Origin: Trichormus sp. M33_DOE_039
Lineage (GTDB): Bacteria > Cyanobacteriota > Cyanobacteriia > Cyanobacteriales > Nostocaceae
Direction of reading: 5' to 3'
Assembly: GCA_015296085.1 (NCBI GenBank)
Contig: DVDT01000005.1
Span: forward strand, 124,001-188,000
Length of the DNA stretch: 64,000 bases
In this document: positions 52,270 through 62,291 of the stretch, piece after piece
How the letters are laid out: the number at the start of each line of letters is the position of its first letter
How positions within the stretch are numbered: position 1 is the stretch's first letter
Notes under the pieces: generated by a model
Databases searched by the model: none
Seen by the model: only the letters and a program-made list of their open reading frames with translations
What the model was told of the DNA's origin: nothing
Position numbers and translations under genes: made by a program

Positions 52270-53427
52270 CTAATCTCTACCCTCACTTAACATAGCCGCC
52301 ATTCTTTGCAGTTTTCTTCCTACCTCTTCCATTGTGTAAAAGAAGGTAAAAAATCTTAGTAATTCATCTATTTCCTGATCTACTTGGTGCAGTGCTGACA
52401 GTTGGTTTAATTTTTCTGTGGCGTGATTGAGTGCAATTTCTATCTCTGGTAAAGATATTTGCGATCGCGTGGATTTAACAGCCATTGCTAAGGTCAGCAT
52501 GGCATTTTGCGTTTCCTGTGCTAGTTCAACAATTTGGACTGAAAGTAGTTGCCAAAAAGTGTCTTGCTGTTTGGCTAGTACAGTATGTTCCATTGTCAGG
52601 ATATGTTCCCAAACCCTGCGAATGAGAAATTCCCATGCCTCATTGATTTGAGTTTCTAGGGGTTCATTGGTTTGCCCTTGTTTAACTTCTTGCCATAGTT
52701 CCCTTCCCGTCCGCAGGGATGTAATAATGCTGAGTTTCAGCGCATCTACTCTAGGACGGTCATATGTACCTGTAAATGCACAGTTGATGACTAGGCTGTA
52801 AAATTGATCTAAATTGATAAGAGTTTGTGATAGACAACGCCGCAGTTCTTGCCCAGCACGGGCAGGAAAAATAAAGTTATTCACCAGTAAAGCCACACCA
52901 ATACCCAACAGGGTTTCTAAAAATCTGTGCCAAGCGTATAGCCAAGGCAATTGACTATGACTCAAAATCACGATCGCTGATACATATCCTGCTAATTTAG
53001 CGGCTTCCTGAAATTTCCAAGCGGAAGTGAGAAATATCGTGATTAATACACATATCCCCAATGACCAGAAATTACTACCCAACAAAATCACGAAGACTGC
53101 GCCAGCAATAGCACCAATAGCTGTGCCAATCAATCGCTGCATGCCGAGTTTCAGCGTACTGCCTTGGGTAGAAGACATGACAATAATAGCTGCGATCACG
53201 GCGTAAAAGGGGTAATTCCACTGCAACCTCTGAGCAATAACTAAAGAAACGGCTGAGGCAATAGCGATTTTGAATGCCATTCTACTTTGCAGTATCAATG
53301 ACAACCCTTGAGGTGTGGTTGCCCAAACTTGCAATTTCAAGATAATTCGAGAAGGAAGCGATCGCGGCTGATTTTTGACTTGACTCAATAAAGGCGGAGG
53401 GCTATCTGGACGTTTTACCATACCCAT
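52270..53427 (-). CDS. FUSC/aromatic-acid-exporter-like membrane protein
   Basis: 385 aa. Six hydrophobic segments lie between residues 48 and 190 and are the membrane part (FKIAIASAVSLVIAQRL, then YPFYAVIAAIIVMSSTQGST, GTAIGAIAGAVF). The rest is a soluble helical domain. ATIVMSSTQGSTLKLG-like sequence and GTAIGA are marks of the FUSC_2 group. Members include AaeB-type exporters, but a substrate cannot be assigned here. It begins ATGGGTATG; either ATG may serve. Confidence 0.82.
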   Translation of the reverse strand: MGMVKRPDSPPPLLSQVKNQPRSLPSRIILKLQVWATTPQGLSLILQSRMAFKIAIASAVSLVIAQRLQWNYPFYAVIAAIIVMSSTQGSTLKLGMQRLIGTAIGAIAGAVFVILLGSNFWSLGICVLITIFLTSAWKFQEAAKLAGYVSAIVILSHSQLPWLYAWHRFLETLLGIGVALLVNNFIFPARAGQELRRCLSQTLINLDQFYSLVINCAFTGTYDRPRVDALKLSIITSLRTGRELWQEVKQGQTNEPLETQINEAWEFLIRRVWEHILTMEHTVLAKQQDTFWQLLSVQIVELAQETQNAMLTLAMAVKSTRSQISLPEIEIALNHATEKLNQLSALHQVDQEIDELLRFFTFFYTMEEVGRKLQRMAAMLSEGRD

Positions 53428-53737
53428 CGGGATAATAATAGCTGATTTGTATGAAATCTAGCGCAAATTAAGTTCCCACTTTTAATTTTTCTGATTTTTG
53501 GCTGAAAAAAGCACAAGATGTGAGAAGACAAGCTAGACACAGTAGCCCTCATGAACTGCGTACATCAGAAAACATGAAAAAGTCTTTCCCTTACACCCCT
53601 ATACCCTTACACCCCTTCTTCAAGCTAGAAAAACAAATGACTAATTACTCAACACTATTTTCCAATTAGAAAAGAGAGTTGCTGGATTGGTTTGGGAACA
53701 CTAAATCCATAAATTGTCAAGATTGAGTAGTGTGATA
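53428..53737. other. Intergenic region with shared repeat block
   Basis: 310 bp between the divergent FUSC and kinase genes. It holds the block at 53549-53621. The remaining part before the kinase ATG is AT-rich and must contain both promoters. I fix no box. Confidence 0.5.
53549..53621. repeat. Repeat block plus STRR, uninterrupted copy
   Basis: TCATGAACTGCGTACATCAG and GAAAAAGTCTTTCCC match the block at 27038. The STRR that follows is continuous here, whereas the 27-kb copy has a 41-bp insertion. Confidence 0.78.
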
Positions 53738-56700
53738 ATGACTCCAGTAAATATTCCCGGATATCAAGTCAGCGAACCAATCTACAATGGTTCTAAAACC
53801 GTGGTTTATCGAGGGTATCGGCAGACGGACTCATTACCCGTAGTCATTAAATTACTGAAAAATCTCTATCCCAGTTTTAGTGAACTGGTACAGTTTCGCA
53901 ATCAATACAGCATCGCCAAAAATCTTCAATCACCCCTCATCATCCAAACCTACGGACTAATACCCTACCAAAATAGTTATGTACTGATCATGGAGGATTT
54001 CGGGGGAATTTCCTTAAAAGAATGGGCTGTGGTCAGAAAATTAGCTTCTCTAGAAGCATTTTTCCCAGTGGCGATCGCTCTTTGCGATGCCTTAGAAATC
54101 CTCTACCGCCATCATGTTATTCACAAAGATATTAAACCCAGCAACATCTTAATTAATCCCGAAACCCATCAAGTAAAATTAATTGACTTTAGTATTGCAT
54201 CTTTGCTGCCACGGGAAACCCAAACACTCATCAGTCCCAATGTTTTAGAAGGAACGCTGGCTTACATTTCACCAGAACAAACAGGTAGAATGAATCGCTT
54301 CCTTGACTACCGCAGCGATTTTTATTCTTTGGGTGTGACGTTTTACGAATTACTTACAAGGGAGTTACCTTTTCCTGCAAATGATCCGATGGAATTGGTG
54401 CATTGCCATATTGCGAAGATGCCTAAAACATTAGAGAACAGAGAAAAAATTCCCCCGGTACTTTCAGATATAGTGATGAAATTGATGGCGAAAAATGCCG
54501 AAGACCGCTATCAAAGTACATTGGGATTGAAATTTGATTTAGAAAATTGTTTAAAACAGTTAAAAACAACTGGTAGGATTGAGCAATTTGAGATTGCAGT
54601 CTACGATGTGTGCGATCGCTTCCTCATCCCAGATAAACTCTACGGTCGCGAGAACGAAGTTCAAACGCTTCTAGAGGCTTTTGATCGAGTGAGTCAAGGC
54701 GCAACGGAAATGATGCTAGTGGCTGGGTTTTCCGGTATTGGTAAAACTGCGGTTGTCAACGAAGTTCATAAACCGATTGTTAGACAACATGGCTATTTTA
54801 TTAAAGGCAAATTCGACCAATTCAACCGTGATATTCCTTTCTCAGCTTTCGTACAAGCCTTCCGCGATTTGATGGGACAGTTATTAACAGAAAGTGATGC
54901 TCAAATTCAGCGATGGCGCAGAGAGATATTAGCAGTTCTTGGCGAAAATGGGCAAGTAATTATTGAAGTTATTCCTGAATTAGAACGGATTATTGGACAA
55001 CAACCACCCGTACCAGAATTATTTGGCACGGCTGCCCAAAATCGATTTAATTTATTATTTCAAAACTTTACTCAAGTTTTCACTAGTCCTGAACATCCAT
55101 TGGTGATGTTTTTAGATGACTTGCAATGGGCAGATTCAGCATCATTAAAATTAATTCAACTATTAATGGCTGATCATAAATATTTTCTATTAATTGGAGC
55201 ATATCGTGATCATGAAGTGACTTCAGTACATCCTTTAGTATTGACTTTAGATGAAATCAAAAAGACACCTGCAAAAATTAATCAGATTAATTTAGTATCT
55301 CTAAGCCAAGAGCAAGTGAATCAGTTAGTTGCTGATACACTTAAATGTGCAACAGATTTGGCATGGAATCTTTCTGTACTGATATTTCGTAAAACCCAAG
55401 GTAATCCCTTCTTTACTAACCAGTTTCTCAAATCATTACATCAAGATGGATTAATCCAATTTATCCCAGGTAGTCAGGGGGGATGGGAATGTGATATTGC
55501 CACAATCAATCAGCAAGCATTGACAGATGATGTTGTGGACTTTATGAGTTTTCAACTGCAAAAGATGCCTCCATCAACACAAAAGATTTTGCAACTAGCG
55601 GCTTGTATTGGTAATCAATTTGAACTAAGCACTTTAGCCATTGTTTCAGAACAATTAGAAGTGGAAACGGCTGCTGATTTATGGAAAGCCTTGCAGGAAG
55701 GATTAATTTTACCAATTACCGATGTTTATAAGTTTTATCAACAAGAATCATTGGCAGAAACTCCAGAAAAAATCAGCAATGCTTATGAACAAGTGAAAGT
55801 TGCTTATAGATTTTTACATGACCGAGTACAGCAAGCTGCTTATTCTCTTATTCCCCACGCTCAGAAAATCAGAACTCATCTTAAAATTGGCCGATTACTC
55901 CAGCAAAACTTATCAGAAATAGAACAAGAAGCAAAACTATTTGATATTGTTGGGCATTTAAACATAGGACAAGCTTTAATTACCCAACCCAGCGAACAAG
56001 AAGCATTAGCTTACCTGAACCTCAAAGCAGGTAGTAAGGCGAGAAAATCCACAGCTTACACCACCGCCAGAGCATATTTACAAACAGGAATTGATTTATT
56101 ACAGACAAATAGCTGGCAAACTCAGTATGAATTGACTTTCAAACTTTATGTTGCTGCTGTGGAAGTGGCGTATTTAAATGGTGATTTTGAAGGCATGGAA
56201 CAGATGGCAAAAATTGTATTGCCAGCAGCCCAAACGATTTTAGACAAAGTGAAAATTTACGCCATTCAAATCGCTGCACATACGACACAGAGCCAGATGT
56301 TAGAAGCGATCACCATAGCTAGGGATGTCCTTTTACAATTGGGCGTAGAATTCCCGATTGAACCTGACCCAGCCGAGGTTGACAGAGCTTTACAAACTAT
56401 TGCTGCTCAACTCCAAGGTAGACAAATTGCAGACTTAGTCAATCTCCCCATCATGACTAATTCCACATCCCTGGCGGCAATGCAACTTTTAAGCAACTTA
56501 TTTTCAGCAGTTTTGGTGGGAATACCGGGATTATTACCCATTTTAAGTGCAAAGATGGTAAGTTTATCGCTCCAGTTCGGTAATGCCCCGACATCAAAGG
56601 TCGGATATGCAATTCATGGAATGGTACTGTGCAATTTTTTCCAAGATGTGAATACTGGCTATGATTTCGGTAAATTAGCACTGAACTTACTTGAGAAATT

Positions 56701-59539
56701 CAATTTAACTGAATATAAGTCTATAACTCTACTACTGTTTGGGGATTTTATTCAGCACCACCGGGAAGCTATGTCTGTCACCACGCTAACGCTGAAAAAT
56801 GGTTATGGAAGTGGGATGGAAACTGGCGATTTTCTGCGTGCTGGCTATTGCAGTGTGGGTTATAACAATTTGAGGTTGTTTAGCGGTGTCGAACTGGATG
56901 TTTGTGAATCTGAGCTAGCAACTTACAGCACTGCTTTAGCCCAGGTAAAACAATTTTCACCGCAAATTTATTTAAATATCACTCGGCAAACAGTAAAAAA
57001 TTTGCAAGAAGCGGTGAGTCAACCAGATTGCTTAGTTGGTAGCGTCTATGATGAAACAGAGATGTTTTCTAAGCACCATCAGGATCATGATCTCACTGCG
57101 ATCGCGATGTTGTACATTAATAAACTACTGCTAGCTTACTCCTGGGGCAATTATTCGACTGCAATTCACTACATTAGCCAAGTCAAGCCTTATTTGATGG
57201 CAGTATCAGGATTAATTTATGTGCCTATTTTCCATTTTTATGCTGCCCTGAGTTACCTCGCTTCCTACTCTACTCAGCCGGAACAGCAGCAAGCCGAAAT
57301 TCTAGCAGCTGCACAAACTCACCAAACCATTCTGCATCAGTGGGCGCAAAATGCACCAATGAATCATTTACATAAATGGTATTTAGTGGAAGCAGAAAAG
57401 CAACGTGTTTTAGGTGAAAAAATCATCGCCATTGAATGCTATGACAAAGCCATTGCTTTAGCACAAGACCATGAATTTATTCACGAAGCCGCTTTAGCCA
57501 ACGAACTCACAGCTAAATTTTATCTCGACTGGGGTAAACAGCAATTTGCTCAACTCCACATCACCAATGCTTACTACGCCTATGCTCGTTGGGGAGCGAA
57601 AGCCAAAGTTAATCACTTAGAAAAAAGTTACCCCCAACTACTGCAACCCATCCTGCTGCACCAAAGAGTTAATCTCAATCCTTTAGAAACCATTGCTGCT
57701 CACGGGACTATTTCATCTACTTGCACTTCTAGTTCCGACAGCACTAGTATTGCCAACATTCTAGATTTTACCTCTGTTCTCAAAGCTGCTATTGCTATTT
57801 CCAGTTCTCTAGAATTAGATACACTCATCGCTAGTCTGACGCGTATTATCCTCGAAAACTCAGGGGCGAAAAAAGTTGCACTGCTGCTTCCCGCAGAAAA
57901 TACTTGGCAAGTCCGAGCCATTACTTCGGTTGATCATCAGGATATAAAAACTGTTCTTGAACCACAATCAGTAGATGATTGTCCCGATATTCCTATCACA
58001 ATTATCTACTACGTTAAAAATACCCAACAAACAGTTTTAGTTAATAATGGTCAAACAGATATCCCTGGTTTGATGGGAAAATATCTGCTAGAACATCAGC
58101 CCCAGAGTTTATTATGTACCCCTATTATTAATCAAGGGCATTTGTTGGGGATTCTCTACCTAGAAAATCAAATTACAAGTGGAATATTTACTAGCGATCG
58201 CCTTGCTGTTTTAAAATTCCTCTGTACCCAAGCTGCCATCTCTTTGCAAAATTCTCGACTCTATTATGATCTGCAAGAGCGAGAAAAGTTTCTTAGTAGT
58301 ATTTACGAAGGTGTTGGTTGTCTGATCTTTGTCGCTGATGTCACAGGCGAAGGTAAATTTGAATATACGGGATGGAGTAAATCCTGTGAACTCACAATTG
58401 GTATACCTGCGGCTAAAGTTTTGGGAAAAACTCCACAAGAATTATTAACTGCGGATGAAGGTAAAATAGATTATGACAAATATATGCTGTGTTGCCAAAC
58501 TGGAAAACCTGTCACATATGAAGAATGTATGACATTGAATGGACAAGAATCTTGGTGGTTAACTTCCCTAAGTCCATTAACAGACAGCACAGGTAAAGTT
58601 TATCGTCTAGTGGGGACAACTGTTAATATTAGCGAACGCCGCCAAGCTGAGACAGCGGTAAGAGAAAAATCTCAAGCACTGACTCAAGTTTTAGATGATT
58701 TACAACAAGCCCAATTACAAATTGTCCAAAGTGAAAAAATGTCTGCATTGGGTAATTTAGTGGCTGGGGTAGCTCATGAGATGAATAATCCGTTAGGGTT
58801 TATTTCTACTAGTTTGAAACAAGTTAAACCCACTTTAGCTGATATTATTACCCACTTAAAACTTTATCAAACAAGCATACCTGTATCAGATGATGAAATT
58901 CAATACCATGCTGAAGAAATCGATTTAGATTATATTTTAGAAGATTTACCCAAAGTCATGGATGCGATGGTTATCGCTTGCGATCGCCTGAAAAATATCA
59001 GTACCAGTCTCCGCACTTTCTCCCGTGCAGATAAAGATTATAAAGTACCGTTCCATATTCATGAAGGCATTGACAGCACCATTTTAATTTTGAAACATCG
59101 TCTCAAAGCTAACGAAACCCGTCCTGCTATTGAAATCATCACTGATTATGGTAATCTACCTCAAATTGAATGTTTTCCTGGGCAATTAAATCAAGTATTT
59201 ATGAATATTCTAGCCAATGCCATTGACGCATTAGAAGAATCTAATAATGGACGCTCGTTTGCTGATATTCAAGCTCATCCCAACCACATTATTATTCAAA
59301 CCTCAGTCCGAGAACAGCAAGTACAAGTTGCTATTACTGATAATGGTATCGGCATGAGTGAAGAAATCAAACACAAAATATTTGAGCATTTATTTACTAC
59401 TAAAACTGTTGGTAAAGGCACAGGTTTAGGGTTGGCTATAGCTAAACAAATTGTGGAAGAAACTCATCAAGGTAAGTTGATCTGTCACTCTGTTTTGGGT
59501 GAGGGTACAACATTTATCATTGAAATTCCAGTGTCATAA
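53738..59539 (+). CDS. HstK-type Ser/Thr kinase - AAA ATPase - GAF - PAS - histidine kinase
   Basis: 1933 aa from the ATG at 53738; a TTG eight codons upstream is less likely. Residues about 1-265 are a Ser/Thr kinase: VVIK with Lys38, HKDIKPSN with Asp131, and DFS in place of DFG at Asp151. A P-loop GFSGIGKT (330-337) opens an AAA_16-type ATPase. A long helical region of TPR-like type runs to about 1320. A GAF domain (about 1340-1500) and a PAS domain (about 1515-1640) follow. The H-box has His1680 in GVAHEMNNPLGF, and the HATPase has NQVFMNILANAIDA and DNGIGM. This is the Nostoc HstK family, linking Ser/Thr and His phosphorylation. No receiver domain is attached, so the partner regulator lies elsewhere. 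Ligand unknown. Confidence 0.93.
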   Translation: MTPVNIPGYQVSEPIYNGSKTVVYRGYRQTDSLPVVIKLLKNLYPSFSELVQFRNQYSIAKNLQSPLIIQTYGLIPYQNSYVLIMEDFGGISLKEWAVVRKLASLEAFFPVAIALCDALEILYRHHVIHKDIKPSNILINPETHQVKLIDFSIASLLPRETQTLISPNVLEGTLAYISPEQTGRMNRFLDYRSDFYSLGVTFYELLTRELPFPANDPMELVHCHIAKMPKTLENREKIPPVLSDIVMKLMAKNAEDRYQSTLGLKFDLENCLKQLKTTGRIEQFEIAVYDVCDRFLIPDKLYGRENEVQTLLEAFDRVSQGATEMMLVAGFSGIGKTAVVNEVHKPIVRQHGYFIKGKFDQFNRDIPFSAFVQAFRDLMGQLLTESDAQIQRWRREILAVLGENGQVIIEVIPELERIIGQQPPVPELFGTAAQNRFNLLFQNFTQVFTSPEHPLVMFLDDLQWADSASLKLIQLLMADHKYFLLIGAYRDHEVTSVHPLVLTLDEIKKTPAKINQINLVSLSQEQVNQLVADTLKCATDLAWNLSVLIFRKTQGNPFFTNQFLKSLHQDGLIQFIPGSQGGWECDIATINQQALTDDVVDFMSFQLQKMPPSTQKILQLAACIGNQFELSTLAIVSEQLEVETAADLWKALQEGLILPITDVYKFYQQESLAETPEKISNAYEQVKVAYRFLHDRVQQAAYSLIPHAQKIRTHLKIGRLLQQNLSEIEQEAKLFDIVGHLNIGQALITQPSEQEALAYLNLKAGSKARKSTAYTTARAYLQTGIDLLQTNSWQTQYELTFKLYVAAVEVAYLNGDFEGMEQMAKIVLPAAQTILDKVKIYAIQIAAHTTQSQMLEAITIARDVLLQLGVEFPIEPDPAEVDRALQTIAAQLQGRQIADLVNLPIMTNSTSLAAMQLLSNLFSAVLVGIPGLLPILSAKMVSLSLQFGNAPTSKVGYAIHGMVLCNFFQDVNTGYDFGKLALNLLEKFNLTEYKSITLLLFGDFIQHHREAMSVTTLTLKNGYGSGMETGDFLRAGYCSVGYNNLRLFSGVELDVCESELATYSTALAQVKQFSPQIYLNITRQTVKNLQEAVSQPDCLVGSVYDETEMFSKHHQDHDLTAIAMLYINKLLLAYSWGNYSTAIHYISQVKPYLMAVSGLIYVPIFHFYAALSYLASYSTQPEQQQAEILAAAQTHQTILHQWAQNAPMNHLHKWYLVEAEKQRVLGEKIIAIECYDKAIALAQDHEFIHEAALANELTAKFYLDWGKQQFAQLHITNAYYAYARWGAKAKVNHLEKSYPQLLQPILLHQRVNLNPLETIAAHGTISSTCTSSSDSTSIANILDFTSVLKAAIAISSSLELDTLIASLTRIILENSGAKKVALLLPAENTWQVRAITSVDHQDIKTVLEPQSVDDCPDIPITIIYYVKNTQQTVLVNNGQTDIPGLMGKYLLEHQPQSLLCTPIINQGHLLGILYLENQITSGIFTSDRLAVLKFLCTQAAISLQNSRLYYDLQEREKFLSSIYEGVGCLIFVADVTGEGKFEYTGWSKSCELTIGIPAAKVLGKTPQELLTADEGKIDYDKYMLCCQTGKPVTYEECMTLNGQESWWLTSLSPLTDSTGKVYRLVGTTVNISERRQAETAVREKSQALTQVLDDLQQAQLQIVQSEKMSALGNLVAGVAHEMNNPLGFISTSLKQVKPTLADIITHLKLYQTSIPVSDDEIQYHAEEIDLDYILEDLPKVMDAMVIACDRLKNISTSLRTFSRADKDYKVPFHIHEGIDSTILILKHRLKANETRPAIEIITDYGNLPQIECFPGQLNQVFMNILANAIDALEESNNGRSFADIQAHPNHIIIQTSVREQQVQVAITDNGIGMSEEIKHKIFEHLFTTKTVGKGTGLGLAIAKQIVEETHQGKLICHSVLGEGTTFIIEIPVS

Positions 59540-59585
59540 GATATCGATTGCACTTTGAAATTACACAGTTATTCATAAATTGCGC

Positions 59586-59608
59586 TGACTGTTAACAGTT
59601 AACAGTCA
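59586..59608. terminator. Perfect palindrome between convergent genes
   Basis: TGACTGTTAAC, an A, then GTTAACAGTCA. It lies between the kinase stop (59539) and the gatD stop (59622). It has no T-run, so it may act as a weak bidirectional terminator. Confidence 0.45.
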
Positions 59609-59621
59609 ACACGAAATAAGA

Positions 59622-60437
59622 TTAGGCAACTACGGTAGATTTTGGCAGGTTAACTTGCAATTTTTTAAACATCGATTCTCTAGCTTGTATAGCTAAAGTA
59701 TCCTCTAAAGGTTGTAAAATAATTGGCTGTTGATACTTTAATCGCAAGGCCGTTTGAATTAACCAGTCAGCAACAAAGGGATTTTTTGGTAGCAATGGCC
59801 CATGAGAATAAGTCGCTATAGCATTTTGATAAAACGCGCCTTCTGTACCATCTTCGCCATTATTCCCTAAGCCATACACGACTTTTCCCAAGGCTTCCAC
59901 TGAACCTAATTTGGTGCGTCCACCGTGATTTTCAAAACCTACTAAATAAGGTTTACTTCCTGTCATTGCTTCCAAATCTTTTGCTAGTCGGCTAGCTGTA
60001 ACTTCTATCACTAAGTTACCGATACAACGCTTAGTATTCTCGCCGGGATGAACGGAGACTAAATCGAGAATTCCTAACCCTTCAATACGTTGTCCTAATC
60101 CTGGTTCGTAATAATGTCCTAAAAGTTGGGGTGAACCACAAGTAAAAACTCCTGGTGTACCGTTTTCGATTTTCTCGCGGATGGCTTCAGCTTTCGCGCC
60201 TTGCAAATCACGCATGACAATCTCTTGCTGTCTATCTTGTGCGCCACCACCAACTATTACATCTACAGATTTAATATCATCTGCTGTGGCGTTTTGGTCG
60301 AGGGGTAATACTTTCACGCTATATCCCCGCCATTGAGTGCGACGTTCTATAGTAATCACATTACCGCGATCGCCATAGGTACTCATCAATGTAGGATATA
60401 GCCAACCGATTGTTAATTCTAATTGTTGGGAATTCAT
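59622..60437 (-). CDS. gatD: Lipid II isoglutaminyl synthase, glutaminase subunit GatD
   Basis: 271 aa from the ATG at 60437; the open frame extends 20 codons further from a TTG inside repeat-derived sequence. It is a class I glutamine amidotransferase of the CobB/CobQ-like type: Cys100 in FTCGSPQLLG and His212 in YSHGPLLPKNP form the catalytic pair, and ENHGGRT is a GatD mark. It releases ammonia from glutamine for MurT, which amidates D-Glu of lipid II. The murT gene lies upstream on the same strand. About 510 bp with a nested repeat separate them, where such pairs are normally adjacent. Confidence 0.9.
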   Translation of the reverse strand: MNSQQLELTIGWLYPTLMSTYGDRGNVITIERRTQWRGYSVKVLPLDQNATADDIKSVDVIVGGGAQDRQQEIVMRDLQGAKAEAIREKIENGTPGVFTCGSPQLLGHYYEPGLGQRIEGLGILDLVSVHPGENTKRCIGNLVIEVTASRLAKDLEAMTGSKPYLVGFENHGGRTKLGSVEALGKVVYGLGNNGEDGTEGAFYQNAIATYSHGPLLPKNPFVADWLIQTALRLKYQQPIILQPLEDTLAIQARESMFKKLQVNLPKSTVVA

Positions 60438-60608
60438 AGTTTTGATGTTAGTTAAGGAGTAGAGGAGAATAACTCGTGTACAGACGCGACATATCAAATC
60501 TGTGTTGACTAGTGACTATATACTGTGTGCAATTTGCTTTCAAACCTAACCCCCAACCCCTTCCCTGGTAGGGAAGGGGAGCAAGAATCAAAGCCTCTCT
60601 CCTTGCAG

Positions 60609-60776
60609 GCTACGGTGTACACACATCTTTGTTGCTCAGTGCAAAATGTGGTTTGATCCCCCTAAATCCCCCTTAAAAAGGGGGACTTTGAATCTATTCC
60701 CCCCTTTTTTAAGGGGGGTTAGGGGGGATCAAAACGTTGTCGGGCTAGGTTATTAGACTTGCGTGTACACTGTAGC
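60609..60776 (-). mobile_element. MITE, 168 bp, copy 2 (reverse of copy 1)
   Basis: Ends GCTACGGTGTACACA and GCGTGTACACTGTAGC. The nine bases TCCTTGCAG stand on both sides (60600-60608 and 60777-60785), a clean target duplication. The interior is the reverse complement of 11457-11623 with scattered differences. Confidence 0.9.
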
Positions 60777-60790
60777 TCCTTGCAGGGGAG

Positions 60791-60888
60791 CCAGTGCGTT
60801 GCGGTGAATCCAGCCCTGTAGGCGGGTCTCCCACCGTAGGGGACTGGTGAACCCGAAGGGGGGTTCCCCCCGTTGTAGCAACTGGCGT
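60791..60888. mobile_element. 98-bp inverted-repeat insertion (CCAGTGCGTTGC...GTAGCAACTGGCG)
   Basis: Comparison with the uninterrupted copy at 17341 shows that GGGGAGAGG is interrupted here, with GAG duplicated on both sides. The interior contains GGGGGGTTCCCCCC, a palindrome. The ends recall the 41-bp element at 27096, which may be a relative. Confidence 0.75.
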
Positions 60889-60947
60889 GAGAGGTTTGGA
60901 GAGGGGTTTTAAAAATAAGTTGCACATTGCGTGAATGTTGACTAAAT

Positions 60948-62291
60948 TTAAAGAATTTTCCTTCCTGTGAGGACTTCTCTCACTTCTAGCATGGCTGAGT
61001 AGGTGGGGAGAATGTGCAAGGTTTCATCTGGTGGTGTATGTTCTAAAGCTGTGGCGATCGCTCTTCGTAAATCTTCTTCGACAATTAAATTTAGATGATT
61101 CTGGGGCGATTTTTCGCTATAACGCAGACGTAAAGCCATATCATAAACGCGATCGCCACTCACTACTAAAGTTCCACCACGTTCGACTAATTTTTCGGTA
61201 TCTACGTCCCAAATCCAAGATACATCTGTGCCGTCGGGGGTGCGATCGTTTAATACTAATAATGTGGTTTTATCGGTGCTTTGGGTGACGACGCGAATTG
61301 TTTCATTCGTTCCCACGGGATTTTTTGATAATAAAATTCTGACGCGTTTACCATCGATAACTAAATCTTCTGCACGACCAAAAGCTGCTTGAAAGTTATT
61401 AATAGTACTGCGAATTATGCTTTCATCAACACCTAATACTTTAGCAGCTGTGGCGGCAGCTAAAGTATTGTATTTGTTATATAACCCAACTAAAATTTGT
61501 TGCCATTCACTACTTGCTAACGCTGGCTGACTCTTAGTAAATCCACAACTGGGACAAGTGAAATCTCCTAAATGAGATAAATACACACCTTTGTAATCTA
61601 GAGAATGTCCACATCTCGGACAATATATAGAATCAACAGCGTGAGGGATAGCTTCTAAATAATGTTCTGGTTCATTTAAGCCAAAGAATAATACTTTTTG
61701 CGGCAGTTGTTGACCGAGATGGGATAAAGTTGGATCATCAGCATTAGGAATTACAACTGTTTCTGGCGGTAGAGTTGAGATCACTTTTGTCCAGCGTTTG
61801 CTGATGGTATCTACTTCGCCGTATCTATCGAGTTGATCCCGGAATAGATTCAAACACATAATAATTCGTGGCTGGAGTGGTGTTAAGACCTTGGGGACAA
61901 TATTCTCATCCACTTCCAAAATTGCATAATCAACATCCAGCGTTCCCACCAAATTGGTACTTTCTAGCAATGCTGTCATCAAACCATTTTCCAGATTTGC
62001 ACCTGTGGAATTATGGGAGACACGGAAACCTTGGTTTTCTAATATCGTGCGTAACAGTAGCGATGTAGTAGTTTTGCCGTTAGTACCAGCAATGATAATC
62101 ACACCGTTTTTGACTTGCTGGCTCAACAATTGTAACAGTCTGGGTTCAATGCGCCGAGCGATCGCCCCTGGTAATACACTAGCAGCACCCATACGCAGCG
62201 ATCGCACCCCAAACGTGACGCTTTTCGCCACCAACACCGCAAATCCCAAACGCAGTCTATCTATAAGTTTTATCTTATTACCCACATCCAT
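60948..62291 (-). CDS. murT: Lipid II isoglutaminyl synthase, Mur-ligase subunit MurT
   Basis: 447 aa. The Mur-ligase ATP loop is GTNGKTTTS near residue 69. A four-cysteine zinc ribbon, CPRCGHS and CPSCGF (about 225-255), is the MurT hallmark inserted in the central domain. The C-terminal DUF1727 region has VLNDRTPDGTDVSWIWD. MurT with GatD amidates the alpha-carboxyl of D-Glu in lipid II, which changes cell-wall cross-linking. The pair is best known from Gram-positives and also occurs in cyanobacteria. It is the first gene of the pair. Confidence 0.93.
   Translation of the reverse strand: MDVGNKIKLIDRLRLGFAVLVAKSVTFGVRSLRMGAASVLPGAIARRIEPRLLQLLSQQVKNGVIIIAGTNGKTTTSLLLRTILENQGFRVSHNSTGANLENGLMTALLESTNLVGTLDVDYAILEVDENIVPKVLTPLQPRIIMCLNLFRDQLDRYGEVDTISKRWTKVISTLPPETVVIPNADDPTLSHLGQQLPQKVLFFGLNEPEHYLEAIPHAVDSIYCPRCGHSLDYKGVYLSHLGDFTCPSCGFTKSQPALASSEWQQILVGLYNKYNTLAAATAAKVLGVDESIIRSTINNFQAAFGRAEDLVIDGKRVRILLSKNPVGTNETIRVVTQSTDKTTLLVLNDRTPDGTDVSWIWDVDTEKLVERGGTLVVSGDRVYDMALRLRYSEKSPQNHLNLIVEEDLRRAIATALEHTPPDETLHILPTYSAMLEVREVLTGRKIL

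Larger units (their letters stand above)
60544..60910. repeat. Dispersed repeat with two nested insertions, between murT and gatD
   Basis: The base repeat is that of 17341-17430. It is split first by the MITE at 60609-60776 with a nine-base target duplication, then by a 98-bp element at 60791-60888. The outer parts (ACCTAACCCCCAACCCCTTC and GGTTTGGAGAGGGGTTTT) are well preserved. The rest of 60438-60947 shows no gene. Confidence 0.9.

Noticed and set aside
60719-60927. Two open frames over the nested repeat between murT and gatD
   Set aside because: Both are translations of the repeat (GGTPLRVHQS-like peptides) and not genes.
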